NCBI GenBank assembly: GCA_017460665.1 | Contig: JAFUAO010000041.1 | Coordinates: forward strand, 62,001-126,000 | DNA length: 64,000 bases | Origin: Ruminococcus sp. | GTDB lineage: Bacteria; Bacillota; Clostridia; Oscillospirales; Ruminococcaceae | Reading direction: 5' to 3' | Part shown: positions 1-7,503 of the stretch, piece after piece | Layout of the letters: the number at the start of each line of letters is the position of its first letter | Position numbering within the stretch: the stretch's first letter is position 1 | Made by a program: the position numbers and the translations under genes | The notes under the pieces: model-generated | Database searches by the model: none | Told to the model about the DNA's origin: nothing | Seen by the model: the letters and a program-made list of their open reading frames with translations, nothing else

Positions 1-538
1 TACCTTTAACGGCTGTCCTGCTCCTGACGGAAATATGGGTGCCGGAACTGTCTGGGACGAGCTGCGCCAGTCGATCATACCCTTCGTTGAGGGCAAGTAT
101 TCCACCTATGCCGACTCCACCTCCCTTAGCGACCTGAAGGCCTCAAGATACCACCGTGCTTACGGCGGCTTCTCGATGGGCGGCGGCTCCACATGGAACG
201 TGTTCATCAACGATCTTGACATCTGTGCATACTTTATGCCTCTGTCAGGCCACTGCTGGAGCGGTCTTACCGGCCTCCAGAACGCTATCGACGGCGGCGG
301 ATACAAGCAGAACGAGTACTTCATCTTCGCTGCTACAGGCGACGGTGACATTGCGTATAACAATATGCTGGGTCTGGTGGGCCCCATGAAGCAGGATACT
401 GCACACTTCACCTACACCTCTGACTTCTCACAGGGCAACTTCTACTTCCTTGTAGGCCCGGGTGAGACTCACTGGTGGGGACCGATCCGAAATTACATCT
501 ACAACGGACTTCCCACATTCTTCCACGAGGGCCAGTAA
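1..538 (+). CDS. Carbohydrate esterase, CE1/feruloyl-esterase type, C-terminal part (5' end outside window)
   Basis: The reading frame is open from the first bases, so the gene begins upstream of the window and only about 178 C-terminal residues are seen. An alpha/beta-hydrolase nucleophile elbow G-F-S-M-G-G has its serine codon at 173-175, and a histidine in G-E-T-H-W-W (codon 470-472) is a plausible catalytic histidine. These fit the CE1 (esterase D-like) family, which in gut fibre degraders removes feruloyl or acetyl groups from xylan. No dockerin follows the catalytic domain; the protein ends at E-G-Q. A perfect hairpin lies about 50 bases downstream. Substrate cannot be decided from this fragment, and the missing N-terminus could hold other modules. 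Confidence 0.7.
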   Translation, partial: TFNGCPAPDGNMGAGTVWDELRQSIIPFVEGKYSTYADSTSLSDLKASRYHRAYGGFSMGGGSTWNVFINDLDICAYFMPLSGHCWSGLTGLQNAIDGGGYKQNEYFIFAATGDGDIAYNNMLGLVGPMKQDTAHFTYTSDFSQGNFYFLVGPGETHWWGPIRNYIYNGLPTFFHEGQ

Positions 539-585
539 ACGAAAACTCCCGGAGGCGCATAGACAGATACCCATATAGTAGTTTT

Positions 586-613
586 GCCCCGAAGCAGTTA
601 AATGCTTCGGGGC
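586..613. terminator. Perfect 11-bp hairpin, probable terminator
   Basis: GCCCCGAAGCA (586-596) pairs perfectly with TGCTTCGGGGC (603-613) across a 6-base loop. T-rich but interrupted sequence follows on the plus strand, and the minus strand reads AAAAC, so the tail is weak both ways. It lies between the esterase and the convergent TfoX-like gene and could end both. Confidence 0.6.
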
Positions 614-655
614 ATTGCATTTGGATTCGGTTACTTAGATAAATCAGAATTTGTA

Positions 656-973
656 CTACTTATTTCTTTTCTTTGGCGTAGGTAATTCATCTACCATAGC
701 AATCAATAGCTCATTCAAAAACTCTTTAGAATCTATGTCTTCAACCAACAGCATTTCTTTCGCTCCCTCATAAGGCAATTCAAGAGGGGCATTTGGCATA
801 AGACTTTTAGCAGTCTTTGTAGGCTTGACAAGAAATCTATCATCATAAATACCGCCAACGATTTTTCCTTGATAATAAATGATATATTCTCCCATCATTG
901 CCCTATATGTTATTTCGCTCAAATCAGATAATTGTTCTAAAACAAAGTCCAGATATTGTTTGCTCGAAGCCAT
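656..973 (-). CDS. TfoX/Sxy N-terminal-domain family protein
   Basis: About 105 residues resembling the stand-alone TfoX N-terminal domain (MmcQ/YjbR-like small alpha/beta fold): the pattern Y-R-A-M-M-G-E-Y-I-I-Y-Y-Q-G-K, then G-I-Y-D-D-R-F-L-V-K, is typical. In Gammaproteobacteria TfoX/Sxy regulates competence, but stand-alone N-domains in Firmicutes have no settled function. The start is the ATG at 973, not the upstream GTG at 982, because AGGAAGG sits 8 bases before the ATG. It has its own consensus promoter and no operon partner. The coding sequence is clearly richer in A+T than its neighbours and uses A/T-ending codons, which suggests recent transfer. Confidence 0.7.
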   Translation of the reverse strand: MASSKQYLDFVLEQLSDLSEITYRAMMGEYIIYYQGKIVGGIYDDRFLVKPTKTAKSLMPNAPLELPYEGAKEMLLVEDIDSKEFLNELLIAMVDELPTPKKRNK

Positions 974-1012
974 AATATGCACCTTCCTAAATTCCGATTT
1001 ATGTTAGTAATA

Positions 1013-1041
1013 ATTATAGCACGACATCGCTGCAATGTCAA
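1013..1041 (-). promoter_or_regulatory. Sigma-A promoter of the TfoX-like gene
   Basis: On the minus strand TTGACA (1041-1036) and TATAAT (1018-1013) are both perfect and separated by exactly 17 bases. The start codon lies about 40 bases downstream. Confidence 0.85.
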
Positions 1042-1044
1042 TAT

Positions 1045-1091
1045 AAAAAACGCCATAGTATTTCTGACAGGTATATCAGAAATACTATGGC
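1045..1091 (-). terminator. Strong intrinsic terminator of the LRR-sfsA-def operon
   Basis: A 16-bp perfect stem, 1052-1067 with 1076-1091, has an 8-base loop and on the minus strand is followed by a T run (1050-1045). It lies just past the stop of the deformylase gene. Confidence 0.85.
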
Positions 1092-1136
1092 ATAAACTTC
1101 TATATTAGTGCCACGCTATTGCTTCCGGGAGTATTT

Positions 1137-1550
1137 TCATATCAGCTTTCCGCTGAAATGGTCGATCTCATGCTGAACGATCTGGGCCTCGAAGTCCCGG
1201 AGGGTCAGCTTTTTCTTTTTGTAGCTCTCGTCGAAGAACTCGACGCTGATCACCTTATGGCGAACTGCGGTGCGGGTCCCCGTCAGGGAAAGACAGCCCT
1301 CCTCGGCGGTGTAGACCTGCTTTGAGCGGTCCGTGATCACCGGGTCGATCATCACCACGATCTTCCCCTTGATCAGCGCCGCAAGGATAGTTTTGTTCAC
1401 GCCGATCATATTTGCCGCCATTCCCACGCAGCGGTCACTGTTGGCAGCAAGGGTGTCCTTTAGGTCCCTTGCTGTCTCCATATCGGAGCGGTCGGCAGGG
1501 ACTGACTTTTGCTGCAAGAAGATCGGGTCACGGATAATTTCTCTGACCAT
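1137..1550 (-). CDS. def: Peptide deformylase-family protein (short variant)
   Basis: 137 residues with the metal-binding parts of peptide deformylase: E-G-C-L-S (Cys86) and Q-H-E-I-D-H (His127, Glu128, His131). Deformylases remove the formyl group from the initiator methionine of new proteins. The first motif, usually G-x-G-x-A-A-x-Q, reads here C-V-G-M-A-A-N-M, so the glutamine that helps bind substrate and stabilise the transition state is replaced by Met48. Similar short proteins are known as second deformylases in other clostridia. It is the last gene of the operon with sfsA, whose stop lies 10 bases before this start, and a strong terminator follows. Deformylase activity is likely but not assured. 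Confidence 0.8.
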   Translation of the reverse strand: MVREIIRDPIFLQQKSVPADRSDMETARDLKDTLAANSDRCVGMAANMIGVNKTILAALIKGKIVVMIDPVITDRSKQVYTAEEGCLSLTGTRTAVRHKVISVEFFDESYKKKKLTLRDFEAQIVQHEIDHFSGKLI

Positions 1551-1559
1551 GGTAGCCTC

Positions 1560-2252
1560 CTAAAGGATAACTGGGATCTGGCCGGTGATCTCCATGGAAT
1601 TTGGAGCCACACGGCACTGGACGGCGAGGATCTGTACGCCCTTCTGCTGGGCCAGACGGAGGGCCTGGCCGAACTGCGGGTGAGTCTCGTCGTTGGGCGA
1701 AAAAGAAACAGCGCCGCTCATCTGCACCACGAAGAGGACGTAGGCGCCGAAGCCGTTCTCCTTGGCACGGATCAGCTCGTTCAGGTGCTTGACGCCACGC
1801 TCAGTGGGAGCGTCGGGGAAGAACACACGGCGGTCCCTTTCCAAGGTAACGCCCTTGACCTCCATGAAGGAAATTTCCTCGCCCTGCCGGATACAAAGGT
1901 CGAAGCGAGAGCTGCCGTAGGTGTGCTCTCTGCGGATCTGTGCTCCCTTGCCGAAAACAGCTCCAGTGCTCAGCCACTCCTCCGCTGCCTTGTTGGGAGC
2001 CTGAGAGTCCATATTGATCAGCAGTGTGCCGGAGGGAGTCTCCTTCTCCACAGCGATAAGGTCGAACCTGGTCTTTCTGTTCCGGTTCTCCGGGACCTCC
2101 AGATAGACTCTTGCCCCGGGCACAAGGAGCTCCCGGCAGCGGCCTGTGTTCTTGACGTGGACGGTCTCGGTGACGCCGCAAATCTCCACCTGTGCTATAA
2201 AACGGTTGGGACGGCTAATGAACCGTCCCAATACCACATTGCTGTACTTCAT
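1560..2252 (-). CDS. sfsA: SfsA family DNA/RNA nuclease
   Basis: About 230 residues matching SfsA over full length: N-terminal F-I-S-R-P-N-R-F, then H-V-K-N-T-G-R-C-R-E-L-L, S-R-F-D-L-C-I and E-V-K-G-V-T-L, and F-P-D-A-P-T-E-R-G near the end. The family was first named sugar fermentation stimulation protein; later work assigns nuclease activity. The E-V-K and F-D elements resemble restriction-endonuclease-fold metal sites. I chose the ATG at 2252 because it overlaps the upstream stop as TGATG, indicating translational coupling with the LRR gene; a GTG directly before it is the only alternative. Confidence 0.92.
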   Translation of the reverse strand: MKYSNVVLGRFISRPNRFIAQVEICGVTETVHVKNTGRCRELLVPGARVYLEVPENRNRKTRFDLIAVEKETPSGTLLINMDSQAPNKAAEEWLSTGAVFGKGAQIRREHTYGSSRFDLCIRQGEEISFMEVKGVTLERDRRVFFPDAPTERGVKHLNELIRAKENGFGAYVLFVVQMSGAVSFSPNDETHPQFGQALRLAQQKGVQILAVQCRVAPNSMEITGQIPVIL

Positions 2253-3697
2253 CACACGAAGAGCATACTGATGTTATGCTCATGGGCGTAGCGCTCGGCC
2301 TTTTTGCGGTTGATCTGCTTTAGGATCTTTAGAGTGATCCTGTGGCCCTTTTTGATCTCGTCGTTGGATACGTCGGGCCTATCGAACTCTGTCACATGGA
2401 CGTTGTAGATGTTCTCACAGCCGCAGAAGGCGTCGTCACGGATATCTCTGGTCATCATGCTGATGTTCAGCTCCGTCAGGTTCTGACAGCCGTAGAAGGC
2501 CCAGTTGCCCACGGTCCTCACTGAGGAGGGGATAGTGATGGTCTCCAGAGAGCGGCACCAAGAGAAGGCGCTCTCACCGATGGAGGTAACGGAATTTGCG
2601 ATGATCACCTTTTTCAGCCCGTAGCACTCGGAGAAGGCTGCGTTGCCGATGCTGTCGATCGGGTCGGTGATGATGACCTTGTTGAGGTTCCGGCAGGAGA
2701 AAAAGCTCAGGTCGCTGATCTTCTTGACCTGGCCGGGGAAGATCACCTTGCGGATCGAGCTGCACCGTCCGAATGCGCCCTTGCCGATAGTTTTCAGCGA
2801 GGCCGGCAGATTCAGCTCCTTCAGGTGCTGGCATTTGAGGAAGGCATTTTCGCCGATAGACTCAAGGTTGTTGGAGAAAACGATCTCCTCCAGATGAGTG
2901 CAGTGGCAGAAGGCGAACTTGTCGATCGAGGTCACGCTGTCGGACATGACGACCTTTTTTGCGGCCTCGTTGCCACGGAAGGCGTACTTTCCGATAGACG
3001 TGATCGTGTCGGGGATATTGACCACCTCAGTGGTGCCGATGTACTTGATCAGGCGGCCGTTTTTGCCGACGGCCATGTTGTTGATGTCGTCGTATTCGAT
3101 CTCCTCATCGACCTCGATGTCCTCCTCCTTGAGCATCTGGGCAAGCTCCTCGGATGTGGGGCCACGGCGCTTTTCCTCCTTGGGAGGAAGGGGAGCGGTG
3201 ACAATCTCCTCATCGATCTTTGTAACAGGCGCAGGCTCCGGCTTTGCCTCGGGAACAGGAGCAGCTTTGGGCTCCGGTTTTGCCTCAGGAGCAGGAGCAG
3301 CCTTAGGCTCCGGCTTTGCCTCAGGAACGGGAGCAGCCTTGGGCTCCGGCTTTGTCTTAGGAACAGGAGCAGCTTTGGGCTCCGGCTTTTTCTCAGGGAC
3401 AGGAGCAGCCTTGGGCTCCGGCTTTGCCTCAGGGACAGGAGCAGCCTTGGGCTCCGGCTTTGCCTCAGGGACAGGAGCAGCCTTGGGCTCCGGATTTGCC
3501 TCAGAAGCAGGAGCAGCCTTAGGCTCCGGCTTTGCCTCAGGGATAGGAGCAGCCTTTGCCGGGCGGACCTTTACGGCCTTGACCTTGACGGTCCTTCGGC
3601 CGGTCTGAGCCTGCCTTCCCTCTCTGGCACAGATCGGGCAGGCGTCGAATTTTTCACCGTTATAGTGGTGCCCCTCCGGGCATTTGATCATGTTCAT
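2252..3697 (-). CDS. BspA-like leucine-rich-repeat protein with zinc-ribbon start and Pro-Lys-Glu repeat stalk
   Basis: 481 residues. Residues 6-23 carry two Cys pairs (C-P-E-G-H-H-Y then C-P-I-C), a zinc-ribbon-like knuckle. Residues 51-155 are eight 12-residue units of the type P-V-P-E-A-K-P-E-P-K-A-A plus a partial ninth. Residues about 215-470 are Treponema/BspA-type LRR units (LRR_5: I-G-x-x-A-F, L-x-x-I-x-I-P). No signal peptide or membrane segment is visible, although BspA-type LRRs are usually on the cell surface, so a cytoplasmic role or atypical export is open. Function is unknown beyond likely protein binding. It heads the operon with sfsA and def and has a good promoter. Confidence 0.75.
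   Translation of the reverse strand: MNMIKCPEGHHYNGEKFDACPICAREGRQAQTGRRTVKVKAVKVRPAKAAPIPEAKPEPKAAPASEANPEPKAAPVPEAKPEPKAAPVPEAKPEPKAAPVPEKKPEPKAAPVPKTKPEPKAAPVPEAKPEPKAAPAPEAKPEPKAAPVPEAKPEPAPVTKIDEEIVTAPLPPKEEKRRGPTSEELAQMLKEEDIEVDEEIEYDDINNMAVGKNGRLIKYIGTTEVVNIPDTITSIGKYAFRGNEAAKKVVMSDSVTSIDKFAFCHCTHLEEIVFSNNLESIGENAFLKCQHLKELNLPASLKTIGKGAFGRCSSIRKVIFPGQVKKISDLSFFSCRNLNKVIITDPIDSIGNAAFSECYGLKKVIIANSVTSIGESAFSWCRSLETITIPSSVRTVGNWAFYGCQNLTELNISMMTRDIRDDAFCGCENIYNVHVTEFDRPDVSNDEIKKGHRITLKILKQINRKKAERYAHEHNISMLFV
3233..3547 (-). repeat. In-frame 36-bp tandem repeats (Pro-Glu-Lys stalk)
   Basis: The coding strand repeats a 36-base unit about 8.7 times, giving the 12-residue proline, lysine and glutamate units. 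Some copies differ (E-K-K, K-T-K, S-E-A-N), so the array is not freshly duplicated. It lies wholly inside the LRR gene. Confidence 0.9.
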
Positions 3698-3766
3698 AAT
3701 ATATCACTCCGGGTCGAAAATATTTCAGAAATTTCCATATAGATAAAAAATGAATATAACAAATTT

Positions 3767-3795
3767 ATTATAGCATTTTCTACCAAAAAAATCAA
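3767..3795 (-). promoter_or_regulatory. Promoter of the LRR-sfsA-def operon
   Basis: On the minus strand TTGATT (3795-3790) and TATAAT (3772-3767) are 17 bases apart, about 70 bases before the LRR start codon. From here to 3984 I see no gene or clear structure apart from short GC-rich inverted segments near 3840-3880. Confidence 0.75.
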
Positions 3796-3984
3796 CTTCT
3801 TGATATAGTTAAATGAAAATTTTGTAAAACCTGACGAAAATCCCCTCCGGGAGGCTCAGGTATCCCGGATTTTTGGGACTTTCATGCAGCCTGATCTGTG
3901 CAAAGTGACGAAGAGCCGCTCCAGCCCATTGCTCCCCGAAACGAGGCGCTCAAAAAGAAAAGTCACCGAAGCTGCAAAAAGCTC

Positions 3985-4013
3985 TTGACAAACGGAAAAA
4001 AACGTGCTAAACT
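3985..4013 (+). promoter_or_regulatory. Promoter of the asnS T-box operon
   Basis: TTGACA (3985-3990), a 17-base spacer and TAAACT (4008-4013) lie just upstream of the T-box leader. The -35 box is perfect and the -10 box matches at four of six positions. Confidence 0.7.
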
Positions 4014-4023
4014 TAACTTGATA

Positions 4024-4268
4024 AAATGCAATGACGGAGAGAAGTAGCTCTGGTCGTCGTTACCAGCGAGTGCGGAAATGGTGTGAGCCGTGCATCAGAG
4101 CCTGAGCGAATAACACTCCCGAGCAGTGAGCTGAAAGGGCAGAGCCTTAGTAGGTGAGACGTGTTCCGCACGTTACAGCGGCCAAAAGTGATCGCTTTTG
4201 CGATAATTCAGGTGGCACCACGGGTGATATGCTCCCGTCCTGTATTCTCTACAGGACAGGAGCTTTTT
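4024..4268 (+). ncRNA. T-box riboswitch, asparagine specific
   Basis: The leader contains the conserved T-box core AGGTGGCACCACGGGT (4210-4225). Its antiterminator bulge TGGC (4213-4216) would pair with an acceptor end whose discriminator base is G, as in tRNA-Asn. The specifier loop reads G-A-A-T-A-A-C-A-C, giving the codon AAC (4112-4114), asparagine. Both signals agree with the downstream genes asnS and asnA. Uncharged tRNA-Asn should stabilise the antiterminator and switch the operon on. Confidence 0.93.
4231..4267 (+). terminator. T-box regulated terminator
   Basis: 4231-4243 pairs with 4251-4263 with a single mismatch and is followed by TTTTTT. It is the off-state hairpin of the T-box leader and lies 41 bases before the asnS start. 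Confidence 0.88.
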
Positions 4269-4308
4269 TGTTTCTTCGTCCTGAAAATACGATGAAAGGA
4301 AGAAAACT

Positions 4309-5679
4309 ATGAAACACATCGATGTCAAGGAGATCATCAGCTCAAAGGACTACGTCGGCAAGGAGGTCACGGTCTGCGGCTGGGTAAGGACCTCCAGAAA
4401 TTCCAAGAGCGTTGCCTTTATCGAGGTCAACGACGGCACCTCACTGAAAAACGTTCAGGTGGTAGTCGATAAGTCCAGCGGCGATTTCAAGGAGCCCCGT
4501 GTGGGTATGTCAGTGAAGGTCACAGGCACCGCTGCCGAGGGCAGGAACGATACTGTCGAGATCAACGCTGTCCCTGAGAGCATCACCGTGCTGGGGGACT
4601 GCCCCACAGATTTCCCCCTCCAGAAGAAGGGCCATACGCTGGAATTCCTCCGCTCTATCCCTCACCTGAGAGGCAGATCCAATACCTTCAACGCCGTATG
4701 GAGGGTCCGCTCCGTGCTGGCTGAGGCTATACACAGGTATTTCCAGAGCAACAACTACGTCTATGTGAACACTCCCCTTATCACCGGCAGCGACTGCGAG
4801 GGCGCAGGAGAGATGTTCCAGGTGACTACTATCGGCTACAGCAATGACTATAAGTCCGAGGAGGACTACTACGCAAACGATTTCTTCGGCAAGAAGGCCG
4901 GGCTCTCCGTTTCCGGCCAGCTCGAGGGCGAGGTGGCTGCCATGGCCATGGGAAAGATCTACACCTTCGGTCCCTCCTTCCGTGCGGAGAATTCCAACAC
5001 ACCCAAGCACCTTGCAGAGTTCTGGCACGTTGAGCCTGAGGTGGCCTTCGCTGAGCTGGACGACGTTATCGAGATCGCTGAGGATATGCTCAAGCACGTC
5101 ATCAGGGAGCTCCTTGATACCTGCCCGGACGAGATCGCATTCTTCGACGCTCACTTTGAGAAGGGCCTGAAGGCTCGCCTTGAAGAGCTGATCTCTCACG
5201 ACTTCGGAAGAGTCACCTACACCGAGGCTATCAAGCTCCTCCAGGAGTCCGGCGAGAACTTCGTTTACCCCGTAGAATGGGGATGCGACCTCCAGACCGA
5301 GCACGAGAGATATATTTCTGAGAAGGTCTTCGGCAAGGCTGTTTTCGTTACAGATTACCCCAAGGAGATCAAGTCCTTCTACATGAAGCAGAACTCCGAC
5401 GGCAAGACCGTTGCGGCAGTGGATCTGCTGGTGCCCGGCGTGGGCGAGATCATCGGCGGCAGCGAGCGTGAGGCCGACTACGACAAGCTCATCGCAGCTA
5501 TGAACGAGAGAGGCATGAATTTGGACCTGTACAGCGACTATCTGGATCTTAGAAAGTACGGCAGCGTTCCTCACGGCGGCTTCGGACTGGGCTTTGAGCG
5601 CCTTATCATGTACACAACGGGCATGGCCAATATCCGTGACGTGATCCTCTATCCCAGAACTGTCGGCTCGATCAGGTAA
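4309..5679 (+). CDS. asnS: Asparaginyl-tRNA synthetase
   Basis: 456 residues, usual AsnRS length. An N-terminal OB-fold anticodon-binding domain (V-C-G-W-V-R-T-S-R-N-S-K) is followed by a class II catalytic domain with motif 2 (F-R-A-E-N-S-N-T-P-K-H-L-A-E-F-W) and motif 3 (G-G-F-G-L-G-F-E-R-L). It joins asparagine to tRNA-Asn in the cytoplasm. The A-E-F-W-H-V-E-P-E stretch and the T-box specifier favour AsnRS over AspRS. Preceded by GAAAGGAAG ribosome-binding sequence and controlled by the T-box leader. Its stop overlaps the start of the next gene by one base. Confidence 0.97.
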   Translation: MKHIDVKEIISSKDYVGKEVTVCGWVRTSRNSKSVAFIEVNDGTSLKNVQVVVDKSSGDFKEPRVGMSVKVTGTAAEGRNDTVEINAVPESITVLGDCPTDFPLQKKGHTLEFLRSIPHLRGRSNTFNAVWRVRSVLAEAIHRYFQSNNYVYVNTPLITGSDCEGAGEMFQVTTIGYSNDYKSEEDYYANDFFGKKAGLSVSGQLEGEVAAMAMGKIYTFGPSFRAENSNTPKHLAEFWHVEPEVAFAELDDVIEIAEDMLKHVIRELLDTCPDEIAFFDAHFEKGLKARLEELISHDFGRVTYTEAIKLLQESGENFVYPVEWGCDLQTEHERYISEKVFGKAVFVTDYPKEIKSFYMKQNSDGKTVAAVDLLVPGVGEIIGGSEREADYDKLIAAMNERGMNLDLYSDYLDLRKYGSVPHGGFGLGFERLIMYTTGMANIRDVILYPRTVGSIR

Positions 5680-6260
5680 TGGCCTTCCTGATCGTAAGCG
5701 CCCTGATCATCTGCGGGCTCCCCATATGGGTCGTCTGGTACCGCCGGCACCGTATGGACAAAAAGCACATGAGCCAGATCAGCCTACAGGTGAAAAACGA
5801 TCTTATCGGAAGAGGCAATTACGCTCCCCTTGACAGCGGTATCCAAAGGCTCGTCAGGGAGGAGATCCTCCGCCGGGACCTTACCAGCTTCATACTCTGC
5901 ATGGGAGCTCTTGCGTTAGCCTTCCTGGTGGGCTGGCTGCTGAAGATAGAGGGCGCTGAGCTGTTCTACTTCTGGATCATTGCGGCAGGGATACTGCTCT
6001 TCCACATCATACGTCAGGTCATAGAGCAGCTAAGGCTGCCCAAAAACGGCCTCGTCAAGATCAGGGGCTTCATTTTCCGCACTATCAACGACGACAGGAT
6101 CTCGGTCCTCTACTACGATATGCCGAAGATGAAGTACCGCATATTCTCCCAGAGCCTCTTCCTCAAGCGCAGGGAGCAAATGGAGCTGGGCACCTACGTC
6201 AACCTGATCGGCGTAAGGTACAAAAAACACGTCAGGATCGTCAGGGTCCTTTCGTTCTGA
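5679..6260 (+). CDS. Membrane protein of unknown function in the asparagine operon
   Basis: 193 residues, not recognised. An N-terminal hydrophobic segment (residues 2-19, ending in W-Y-R-R-H-R) and two more around residues 68-86 and 92-110 suggest three membrane spans. The C-terminal 80 residues are basic and beta-rich and probably cytoplasmic. Its ATG overlaps the asnS stop (TAATG), so it should be translationally coupled and share the T-box control. Nothing in the sequence marks it as a transporter; a structural or regulatory role is equally possible. Confidence 0.75.
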   Translation: MAFLIVSALIICGLPIWVVWYRRHRMDKKHMSQISLQVKNDLIGRGNYAPLDSGIQRLVREEILRRDLTSFILCMGALALAFLVGWLLKIEGAELFYFWIIAAGILLFHIIRQVIEQLRLPKNGLVKIRGFIFRTINDDRISVLYYDMPKMKYRIFSQSLFLKRREQMELGTYVNLIGVRYKKHVRIVRVLSF

Positions 6261-6331
6261 ACAAGTACAGCACATCAGCCGTCAATGGCGCCGGCCGATG
6301 CTGAAATATCTTACAAAGGAAAGTGATCATT

Positions 6332-7342
6332 ATGTCAAGAAAGCTGTATATCCCCGAGGGCTATAAGTCGGCCCTCACGCTGAGAGAGACTCAGCACGCT
6401 ATCAAGTACATCAAGGACATCTTCCAGCAGGCGCTGTCCTTCGCACTGACTCTGGACAGAGTCTCTGCTCCGCTGATCGTCCGCAAGGGCAGCGGTATCA
6501 ACGACGACCTCAACGGCGTTGAGCGCAAGGTGGACTTCACTATCAAGGAGATCGACGGCGAGGGCGAGGTGGTCCAGTCTCTGGCCAAGTGGAAGAGGAT
6601 GGCCCTCTACCGCTACGGCTATAACGCCGGCGAGGGCATCTACACCGACATGAACGCTATCCGCCGTGACGACGACACCGACAACACTCATTCCATTTTC
6701 GTGGATCAGTGGGACTGGGAGAAGGTCATCACCAGAGATCAGAGGACCACAGAATTTCTCAAGGAGGCCGCTAAGTCAGTGGTGAAGGCCGTTGCCTACA
6801 CCAAGCGGAAGGTGGGCCTGCGTTACCCTCAGATCGCGGGACATATCTGCGACGAGCCCTTCTTCATCACCACTCAGGAGCTGGAGGACCTCTACCCCGA
6901 CAAGACCTCCCATGAGCGTGAGCGCCTTATCACCAAGGAGCACAGCACGGTGTTCCTCATGCAGATCGGCGGAAAGCTGAAAAGCGGCGAGAAGCACGAC
7001 GGAAGAGCTCCCGACTACGACGACTGGCAGCTCAACGGCGACATTCTTATCTGGGACGAGGTCCTGGACGACTCGCTGGAGATCTCCTCCATGGGCATAA
7101 GGGTCGATGAGGAGTCGCTGAAAACTCAGCTCGCCGAGTGCGGCGCTGAGGACAGGATGGCTTACAAGTACCACCAGATGATCGCTGACGGCACTCTTCC
7201 TCTGACTATAGGCGGAGGTATCGGCCAGTCAAGGCTTTGTATGCTGCTGCTGAAAAAGGCGCATATCGGCGAGGTCCAGTCCTCGATCTGGCCTGAGGAT
7301 ATGGTCGAAAAGTGTGCAGAGAGCGGTATCACTCTGCTGTAA
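6332..7342 (+). CDS. asnA: Aspartate--ammonia ligase (asparagine synthetase A)
   Basis: About 336 residues matching AsnA, the ammonia-dependent asparagine synthetase that is structurally a class II tRNA-synthetase relative: R-K-G-S-G-I-N-D-D-L-N-G near the start, S-I-F-V-D-Q-W-D-W-E, and G-G-G-I-G-Q-S-R-L-C-M-L-L-L at the end. It makes asparagine from aspartate, ammonia and ATP. The start is ATG 6332 because AAAGGAAAG ends about 9 bases before it; an in-frame GTG at 6323 is too close to that site. With asnS it forms a T-box-controlled asparagine supply and charging unit. Confidence 0.95.
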   Translation: MSRKLYIPEGYKSALTLRETQHAIKYIKDIFQQALSFALTLDRVSAPLIVRKGSGINDDLNGVERKVDFTIKEIDGEGEVVQSLAKWKRMALYRYGYNAGEGIYTDMNAIRRDDDTDNTHSIFVDQWDWEKVITRDQRTTEFLKEAAKSVVKAVAYTKRKVGLRYPQIAGHICDEPFFITTQELEDLYPDKTSHERERLITKEHSTVFLMQIGGKLKSGEKHDGRAPDYDDWQLNGDILIWDEVLDDSLEISSMGIRVDEESLKTQLAECGAEDRMAYKYHQMIADGTLPLTIGGGIGQSRLCMLLLKKAHIGEVQSSIWPEDMVEKCAESGITLL

Positions 7343-7352
7343 AAAACAAGAT

Positions 7353-7386
7353 CCACGGTGCGAAAGGTTCGTGCCGTGGCTTTTTT
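7353..7386 (+). terminator. Intrinsic terminator of the asparagine operon
   Basis: CCACGG (7353-7358) pairs with CCGTGG (7374-7379), with further pairing inside (CGAA/TTCG), followed by C and TTTTTT. It starts 10 bases after the asnA stop. Confidence 0.88.
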
Positions 7387-7416
7387 GTCCGGAGAGAAAT
7401 ATTTGTGGATAAATTA

Positions 7417-7445
7417 TTGACAGATCATGAAAAAACTTGTATAAT
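7417..7445 (+). promoter_or_regulatory. Promoter of the dockerin galactanase gene
   Basis: Perfect TTGACA (7417-7422), 17-base spacer and perfect TATAAT (7440-7445). The gene starts about 50 bases downstream behind AAGGAGGAG. No operator-like palindrome is obvious. Confidence 0.88.
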
Positions 7446-7503
7446 GTTCTCAAAGAAATATCGCTCGGCTGCCCTCTCAGCCGGCTGATAGAAGGAGGAG
7501 TTT

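Noticed and set aside
2825..3742. Long plus-strand open frame opposite the LRR gene
   Set aside because: It is the antisense of the Pro-Lys-Glu repeats, with Leu/Arg-repeat product and no start signal.
4510..5574. 354-codon minus-strand frame opposite asnS
   Set aside because: Antisense shadow of a clear gene, with no ribosome-binding site or family.
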